Shown here: piece by piece, positions 58,949 to 64,000 of the stretch | Layout: every line of letters starts with the position of its first letter | Numbering within the stretch: position 1 is the first letter of the stretch | Source: SKLM01 sp964575455 | GTDB taxonomy: Bacteria; Chloroflexota; Anaerolineae; B4-G1 | Assembly: GCA_964575455.1 (NCBI GenBank) | Contig: CAZNRX010000002.1 | Coordinates: forward strand, 77,878-141,877 | Reading direction: 5' to 3' | DNA: 64,000 nucleotides | Made by a program: the position numbers and the translations under genes | Notes under the pieces: model-generated | Told to the model about the DNA's origin: nothing | Database searches by the model: none | Seen by the model: only the letters and a program-made list of their open reading frames with translations

Positions 58949-60253
58949 ATGGCAACGCCCGTGATCATGCCTAAGATCGAGATGGCCCAGGAGAGGGCGA
59001 CGATCATCCAGTGGCTGAGGGAGGAGGGCGACGAGGTCGAAAAGGGCGAGGCCCTGCTGGAGGTGGAGACGGACAAGGTGACCATGGAGGTGGAAGCGCC
59101 GGCCTCGGGCATCCTGGCCGGGCTTCGCGGAGGGCGGGGCGACAGGATTCCCGTGACCGAGACGATCGCCTATATCCTCGAGCCGGGTGAGGATCTGCCG
59201 GAGGAGCCAGGCGAAGAGGCCAAGGCGCCGCTGCCCTCGGCCGAGGCGGCCGGAGAGGCTGGGGCGACGCCGGTGACCAGACGGCTTGCCGAGGTCAGGG
59301 GCGTCGATCTGAGCGATCTGGAGGGCAGCGGCCCTCAGGGGCGGATCACCAGGTCGGACGTCGAGGCCGCGCTGCAGGCATCCGAGCCGTCACCTGCGGA
59401 GGGTGTGGAGGGGAAGGTGCGGGCCACACCGGCCGCCCGTCGCATCGCCCGTGAGGAGCAGGTTGAGCTCTCGGCGGTCTCCGGCAGCGGGCCGCGGGGG
59501 CGGGTGCAGGCCGACGACGTACGGGCCTTCGTGGAGGCGCGTGAGGAAGCACCGGGGCCGACCGCTGAGGTGGTGCCTCTCGAGGGCATGCGCCGCACCA
59601 TCGCCGAGCGGATGACAGAGAGCTATCAGACTGCCCCCCACATCACGCTCACCATCGACGTGGACATGGGCGCGTTTGAGGAGACCCGTGCCCGACTGAA
59701 CGTCAAAGCCGAGGCCGCCGGCGCGCCCCGCGTCACCGTGACGGCTCTTCTGGTCAAGGCCGTGGCGTCGACGCTTGAGGGCCATCCGTGGCTGAACAGC
59801 ACCTTGCAGGGTGAGGAGATCCATCTTCTCCCCCAGATCAACGTCGGCGTGGCGGTGGCGCTCGAGACGGGCTTGATTGTCCCGGTGGTGCACAACGCCG
59901 ACCGAAAGGGGGTGGGCGAGATCGCCGCCGACGTGAGAGAGCTGACCACCCGTGCTCGTGAGCATCGGTTGAGGCCGTCCGACGTCGCTGGCGGCACGTT
60001 CACGGTCTCCAATCTTGGGCCGTTCGGGATCGACCAGTTCACGGCCATCATCAACCCGCCTGAGGCGGCGATTCTGGCCGTTGGGGCGCTTCGCCGGAGG
60101 TTCGTGCCCGATGACGGCGGGAACCCGGTCGTGTGCCCGATCATGAGGATGACGCTCTCCGCTGACCACCGCATCGTGGACGGGGCTGCTGCGGCCCGCT
60201 TCCTCAGGGATCTCCGCCAGGCCCTGGAGACGCCGGCCTTGCTGTTGTGGTAG
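58949..60253 (+). CDS. dihydrolipoamide acyltransferase (E2) with two subunit-binding domains
   Basis: A 434-residue acyltransferase. The lipoyl domain (about 1-78) has K43 in VETDKVTMEVEAP. Two peripheral subunit-binding domains follow (about 107-142, VTRRLAEVRGVDLSDLEGSG; about 160-195, AARRIAREEQVELSAVSGSG). The catalytic domain carries SADHRIVDGA with H407. Most E2 chains have one binding domain, so the duplication is unusual. The E3 lipoamide dehydrogenase is not in this window. Confidence 0.95.
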   Translation: MATPVIMPKIEMAQERATIIQWLREEGDEVEKGEALLEVETDKVTMEVEAPASGILAGLRGGRGDRIPVTETIAYILEPGEDLPEEPGEEAKAPLPSAEAAGEAGATPVTRRLAEVRGVDLSDLEGSGPQGRITRSDVEAALQASEPSPAEGVEGKVRATPAARRIAREEQVELSAVSGSGPRGRVQADDVRAFVEAREEAPGPTAEVVPLEGMRRTIAERMTESYQTAPHITLTIDVDMGAFEETRARLNVKAEAAGAPRVTVTALLVKAVASTLEGHPWLNSTLQGEEIHLLPQINVGVAVALETGLIVPVVHNADRKGVGEIAADVRELTTRAREHRLRPSDVAGGTFTVSNLGPFGIDQFTAIINPPEAAILAVGALRRRFVPDDGGNPVVCPIMRMTLSADHRIVDGAAAARFLRDLRQALETPALLLW

Positions 60254-60260
60254 GCGCCCG

Positions 60261-61544
60261 GTGAACGTCGGGATGGTGGGCCCGTTCGGGATGCGCCCCC
60301 GCCGGACCATGCGCGCGCGGGCGCTGCCCATGGCCAAGGCCCTTGTCGCGCGTGGTCACACCGTGACCATCCTCCTTCCCCCGTGGCAGAATCCGGAGGA
60401 TGCCGGGCGTCGATGGGAGGAGGATGGGGTTGCTGTGGAGAACGTCCGCCTGCCGCCGTCGATCCCGGGGATCTTCCATGGGGCGACGGCGCTTCGGCTG
60501 GCCCGCAGGGCGTTGGCCCTCCGACCCGACGTGGTGCATCTCTTCAAGCCGAAGGCCTACAGCGGGCTGGCGCACTGGTTCCTGGCCTGCCTTCCCTCCT
60601 CCCGTCGTCCTCGCCTGATCGTGGACGCCGACGACTGGGAGGGGCCCGGCGGCTGGAACAAGCTCGCCGACTACACCGTGCTCCAACGGCGCTTCTTCGC
60701 CTGGCAGGAGCGCTGGGGCCTCACCCACGCCGATGCCGTCACCGTCGCCAGCCGCGCGCTGGAAAGCCTGGTCTGGGCCATGGGCGTCCCACCAGAGCGC
60801 GTCTTCTACGTGCCCAACGGGGTCCGGGAGAGGCGGGAGGAGAGGGACAGGGAGCGGGCGGCAGGGGCGTGCATTCTGCTGTATACGCGCTTCTTTGAGT
60901 TCCCCGTCTCGCGCGTCGTCGAGGTCCTTCGGCGGGTACGGGAGCGCCTGCCGCAAGCCCATCTGCTGGTCGTGGGCGAGGGGCTCTTTGGCGAGGAGGA
61001 GGAGCTGTTTCGCCTGGTCACCGATGCGGGCCTGAGGGTGGCTCGCCCCTCATCGTCATCGGACGGGGCGGAGCATGTAGGGCGGGTTTCGGTAAGCGAA
61101 GGAAGCGAAGCGGCTGAAGCGGGACCCGCCGAAACCGGGTTGAGCCAGCCAGATGATGCCGCCGATATCACCTATGCAGGTTGGGTGCCCTCCGAGCGGC
61201 TGCCCGCCTACTTCGCCTTGGCCGACGTCGCCATCTATCCCTTCGACGACACGTTAGTCAACCGCACGAAGTGCGCGGCGAAACTGGGGGACCTGCTGGT
61301 GGCTGGCGTACCCGTGGTGGCGGAGGCCGTGGGTCAGAATCGGGAGTACATCCGCGACGGCGAGACGGGCCTGCTAGTCGAGCCGGGGGACGTCTCCTCG
61401 TTCGCCGAGTCGGTCGTCCGGGTGCTGAGCGATCCCTCGCTGCGGCGTCGGCTGGGACGGGCGGCCGCCTGCGACGTCAGGGAGCGATTTGGCTGGGAGC
61501 GGCTGGTGGACGCGGTCGAGCGTGCCTACGGGGTGGGCACGTGA
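60261..61544 (+). CDS. glycosyltransferase, GT4-like, with repeat-derived insert
   Basis: A 427-residue GT-B glycosyltransferase. Donor-side motifs are FYVPNGVRERRE, LLVVGEGLFGEEEELFRLV, ERLPAYFALADVAIYPFDDT, NRTKCAAKLGDLLVAGVPVV and GLLVEPGDVSSFAESV. Substrate unknown. About residues 272-295 (EHVGRVSVSEGSEAAEAGPA) are encoded by a GGCGGGTTTCGG..CCCGCC inverted repeat that relatives would not have. GTG start, 7 bases after the E2 gene. The end overlaps the VanZ-like gene by 4 bases. Confidence 0.88.
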   Translation: MNVGMVGPFGMRPRRTMRARALPMAKALVARGHTVTILLPPWQNPEDAGRRWEEDGVAVENVRLPPSIPGIFHGATALRLARRALALRPDVVHLFKPKAYSGLAHWFLACLPSSRRPRLIVDADDWEGPGGWNKLADYTVLQRRFFAWQERWGLTHADAVTVASRALESLVWAMGVPPERVFYVPNGVRERREERDRERAAGACILLYTRFFEFPVSRVVEVLRRVRERLPQAHLLVVGEGLFGEEEELFRLVTDAGLRVARPSSSSDGAEHVGRVSVSEGSEAAEAGPAETGLSQPDDAADITYAGWVPSERLPAYFALADVAIYPFDDTLVNRTKCAAKLGDLLVAGVPVVAEAVGQNREYIRDGETGLLVEPGDVSSFAESVVRVLSDPSLRRRLGRAAACDVRERFGWERLVDAVERAYGVGT

Positions 61545-62005
61545 CTGGGTCGACGCGGTCACCCGGGTCGACGCGGTCACCCAAGGCGAAATCCCGCCCG
61601 TCGACCCAGTCACCTGGGCCGTTCCAACGCTGGCTTCCCCCGCTGGTGTGGATGGGCGTGATCTTCTACGTATCGGCGCAGCCGACGGTGCCATCGGTCC
61701 CAGGGCGATGGGATCTTCTCCTCAAGAAGACGATGCACGTGCTGGCATATGGCCTCCTGACCTGGCTCTACCTGAGAGCGCTGCTCGGCCGTGAGCCATG
61801 TGGAAACCCGACCCGCACCACTTGGATGCGCGCCGCGAGCGCCGGCATGGCCCTGCTGTACGCCCTGAGCGACGAGTATCACCAGACGTTCGTGCCGGGG
61901 CGGCACGGGAGCCTGGTCGACGTGATGATCGATGCGGCGGGCGTCAGCGGCGCTCTGCTGTTGGACCGGGTGGCTCGGCCAAGGCGTCGTCCGGGGGGTG
62001 GGTAG
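61541..62005 (+). CDS. VanZ-like membrane protein
   Basis: A 154-residue protein with about four TM helices and VanZ motifs: FYVSAQPTVPSVPG, KKTMHVLAYGLLTWLYLRAL and ALSDEYHQTFVPGRHGSLVD. VanZ-type proteins modify envelope sensitivity, mechanism unknown. The N-terminal ~20 residues (GSTRSPGSTRSP) are encoded by two copies of GGGTCGACGCGGTCACCC. It starts with GTG in a GTGA overlap and its 3' end overlaps scpA (opposite strand) by 62 bases. Confidence 0.82.
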   Translation: MTGSTRSPGSTRSPKAKSRPSTQSPGPFQRWLPPLVWMGVIFYVSAQPTVPSVPGRWDLLLKKTMHVLAYGLLTWLYLRALLGREPCGNPTRTTWMRAASAGMALLYALSDEYHQTFVPGRHGSLVDVMIDAAGVSGALLLDRVARPRRRPGGG

Positions 62006-62711
62006 GCCTCTGGATGACGATCTCGCTGAAGAGAGCATCCTGTCGGACGCTGATACGATCCTGCTTGATCAGCTCCAGCACGGCCAGCAGCGTGACGATG
62101 ACCTCGATGCGGGTGGTGGCCCGGGAGAGGAGTGAGCGGAAGACGATCTGTCGCCTTCGGGCCAGCTCCAGCTCAATGTGTTCAATCTGCTCCTCAATGG
62201 TCACGGTGATGGGCGCGACCACCTCGTCCACCGGCGGACCGGATGCCACGTCGAGAGCTTCCTGCGCCAGCGAGAGCAGATCTTGAAGCGAGACCTCGCT
62301 GAGGTCTGGCCGGGGCGCGCGCCGTGGGGAGGGGGCGAGGCGAATGTAGGTGTGAAGCCCGCTTTCCTCCCGTGCGTGGAGCAGGTCGGCGATCTCCTTG
62401 AAGCGTTTGTAGATCTGGAGGCGGTGGACCAGATCCTGTCCCACGTCCTCTGTCTCCTGTTCGGAATCCGGCCTGGAGGGGCTCGGCAGGAGGGCCGCCG
62501 ACTTGATCAGCACGAGCTTGGCAGCTACCACGAGGAAGTCCGCCAGATCCCTTGCCTCGCGCTGTTCCAGCTCGGCCAGGCGCTCCAGGTACTGATCGGT
62601 GACCCGCGCCAGGGCGACCGTGGTGACGTCGAGCTCCTCCCGCTCGATGAGGCGCAGCAGGAGATCGAGTGGTCCCTCGAAAGTGGGCAGTTGAATCTGA
62701 TAGAGTTGCAT
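61944..62711 (-). CDS. scpA: segregation and condensation protein A
   Basis: A 255-residue kleisin of the SMC-ScpAB condensin. The N-terminal SMC-binding segment is YQIQLPTFEGPLDLLLRLIE; ADFLVVAAKLVLIKSAALLP follows, and the C-terminal winged helix is VIVTLLAVLELIKQDRISVR. It is divergent from mreB with promoters between them. scpB is not in the window on this strand. Confidence 0.93.
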   Translation of the reverse strand: MQLYQIQLPTFEGPLDLLLRLIEREELDVTTVALARVTDQYLERLAELEQREARDLADFLVVAAKLVLIKSAALLPSPSRPDSEQETEDVGQDLVHRLQIYKRFKEIADLLHAREESGLHTYIRLAPSPRRAPRPDLSEVSLQDLLSLAQEALDVASGPPVDEVVAPITVTIEEQIEHIELELARRRQIVFRSLLSRATTRIEVIVTLLAVLELIKQDRISVRQDALFSEIVIQRPTHPPDDALAEPPGPTAERR

Positions 62712-62724
62712 ACTTGTAGGACGA

Positions 62725-62730
62725 ATTATA
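62725..62730 (-). promoter_or_regulatory. -10 element for scpA
   Basis: TATAAT on the minus strand (62730-62725) lies 14 bases before the scpA ATG, so the leader would be very short. No convincing -35 box is seen. Confidence 0.4.
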
Positions 62731-62777
62731 GCACAAATGGGCTGCAGATAAAGACTTTCCCTGCCTATGATTCATGG

Positions 62778-62783
62778 TATAAT
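62778..62783 (+). promoter_or_regulatory. -10 element for mreB
   Basis: TATAAT at 62778-62783 on the plus strand, about 70 bases before the mreB start. The -35 region is weak. Confidence 0.45.
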
Positions 62784-62853
62784 TCGCGCTCAGGTGCCCC
62801 GGTGCTCAACACTGAAGTCTGCCGGGGCGGTTACTTGTGTATGGGAGACATCT

Positions 62854-63927
62854 GTGTTCAATCCGATTGACGCCTTCCTTGGTCTTTTTTCGCTCGACAT
62901 CGGCATTGACCTCGGCACGGCCAATACGCTCGTGTACGTGCGAGGGAAGGGGATCGTGATCAACGAGCCCTCTTGGGTGGCGGTGGAGCGGAAGTCGAGG
63001 AGGGTCCTGGCCATTGGGGCGGAGGCTAAGGAGATGGTGGGTCGGACGCCGGAGAACATCATCGCCATTCGGCCGATGCGGGACGGCGTGATCTCGGAGT
63101 TCGAGGTGACCGAGGCGATGCTGAGCTACTTTATCAAGAAGGCGCACAGCCAGCTCATGCTTCCTTTCCCAAGGCCACGTGTTGTCGTAGGTATTCCAAG
63201 CGGCGTGACTGAGGTTGAGAAGCGCGCGGTGTACGATGCGGCCCTCTCCGCTGGGGCTCGGGAGGTGTTCCTGATCGAGGAGCCTATGGCGGCCGCCATT
63301 GGCGCCGGGATGCCGGTGACTGAAGCGCGAGGCGTCATGGTCGTGGATATCGGGGGGGGCACGACCGAGGTGGGGGTGTTCTGCCTGGGTGGTATCGTTG
63401 TCAGCCGCTCCCTGCGCATCGCGGGCGACGAGATGGACGCGGACATCATGCAATACGCCCGCCAGAAGTACAACCTCTACATTGGCGAGTGGATGGCGGA
63501 GCGGACGAAGATCGCGGTGGGGTCGGCCTATCCTCTTCCCGAGGAGATGACGATGACGATCCGCGGGCGCAATCTGGTGACCGGTCTGCCTGAGGAGCTT
63601 GAGATCAGCAGCATCGAGATCCGTGAGGCCCTCTCTGGGTCGGTGGATATCATTCTGGATGCCGTCCGCGACACGCTGGACGAGACGCCGCCGGAGCTGG
63701 TCTCCGATCTGATGGAGACCGGTATCTGTATGGCTGGCGGGAGCTCGCAGTTGAAGGGCCTGGCGGAGCGCATGAGCGAAGAGGTGAACATACGCGCCTG
63801 GGTGGCCCAGGATTCAATGACGTGTGTGGCTCGCGGCGCTGGCAAGGTGTTGGAGGAGCTCGATACGCTTCGCGAGGTGCTGGCCAGCGCTGACGATCGT
63901 CGTCCCACCATGTTTGCCGGTTTCTGA
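62854..63927 (+). CDS. mreB: rod-shape-determining protein MreB
   Basis: A 357-residue bacterial actin that guides sidewall synthesis. The N-terminal FNPIDAFLGLFSLDIGIDLG includes the membrane-facing hydrophobic segment and the phosphate-1 loop. Further motifs are GTANTLVYVRGKGIVINEPS, VVVGIPSGVTEVEKRAVYDA, the second phosphate loop VVDIGGGTTEVGVF and the adenosine motif GICMAGGSSQLKGLAERMSE. I choose the GTG at 62854, behind GGGAG; upstream in-frame codons are not family-like. mreC and mreD would be expected beyond the window. Confidence 0.96.
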   Translation: MFNPIDAFLGLFSLDIGIDLGTANTLVYVRGKGIVINEPSWVAVERKSRRVLAIGAEAKEMVGRTPENIIAIRPMRDGVISEFEVTEAMLSYFIKKAHSQLMLPFPRPRVVVGIPSGVTEVEKRAVYDAALSAGAREVFLIEEPMAAAIGAGMPVTEARGVMVVDIGGGTTEVGVFCLGGIVVSRSLRIAGDEMDADIMQYARQKYNLYIGEWMAERTKIAVGSAYPLPEEMTMTIRGRNLVTGLPEELEISSIEIREALSGSVDIILDAVRDTLDETPPELVSDLMETGICMAGGSSQLKGLAERMSEEVNIRAWVAQDSMTCVARGAGKVLEELDTLREVLASADDRRPTMFAGF

Positions 63928-63953
63928 ATCAGCTCAATAGCCTATCGTGACCT

Positions 63954-63980
63954 TTGACCGCACGTTAACAATCGTATAAT
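63954..63980 (+). promoter_or_regulatory. promoter near the window end
   Basis: TTGACC (63954-63959) and TATAAT (63975-63980) with a 15-base spacer, or TTGACC with TAATTA at 17 bases. It reads out of the window, probably into the next gene after mreB. Confidence 0.5.
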
Positions 63981-64000
63981 TAGAGTTTGCATTTGAGTTG

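Overview
The window is a gene-dense, high-GC bacterial chromosome segment. No rRNA or tRNA gene is visible. Gene content, the very large TPR protein, the secreted-protein tail ending YLPLVVR and the abundant short interspersed repeats suggest a filamentous or thermophilic-type Chloroflexota (Anaerolineae-like). That placement is inference, not something the sequence proves.

Layout. 1-0.7 kb: the end of a secreted beta-helix protein. 0.8-16.5 kb: the most unusual region. An NtrC-type sigma-54 activator precedes a near-consensus sigma-54 promoter (2543-2558). That promoter faces one co-directional run: sensor histidine kinase, small two-TM protein, 1923-residue TPR protein, clan CD (gingipain/caspase-like) cysteine protease, MraZ, FtsZ, and a small protein matching the protease tail. 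I read this as one operon joining signalling, a TPR scaffold, a caspase-fold protease and the division tubulin. 16.5-18.2 kb: an OmpR-type regulator and a membrane-anchored unknown. 18.3-22.7 kb: a CstA transporter, two tandem small paralogues and two ArsA/Get3-like ATPases, the second with Asn at the catalytic Asp position. 23-31 kb: a TPR membrane protein, a LysM/L,D-transpeptidase, then PIN-TRAM protein, cysS and rlmB behind a promoter-terminator unit, followed by an LPG-synthase-like membrane protein, an FAD oxidoreductase and an LCP protein. 32-35.7 kb: a heterodimeric ABC exporter.

35.7-53 kb is accessory and partly decaying: a fucokinase/fucose-1-P guanylyltransferase flanked by SDR and MFS remnants, two terpene-cyclase-fold-like unknowns, a radical SAM protein lacking its first cluster Cys, a DUF3795 protein, a transglutaminase-like protein, an AbrB/PIN toxin-antitoxin pair, a DUF433 gene with a collapsed toxin gene, a SEC-C protein, a WYL regulator with an internal amber codon, a 5'-nucleotidase-like enzyme, a GH3-like protein ending in a tandem MITE, and a 22-copy 15-bp minisatellite.

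53-64 kb returns to housekeeping: rsmA, a G5/3D cell-wall protein, a 269-nt SRP RNA with an Alu domain (minus strand), a SorC regulator with promoter and operator, 2-oxo acid dehydrogenase E1alpha, E1beta and E2, a glycosyltransferase, a VanZ-like protein, scpA and mreB.

Several short repeat families occur between genes and, strikingly, in frame inside genes, including the conserved cores of MraZ and FtsZ. They also supply stop codons to unrelated genes.
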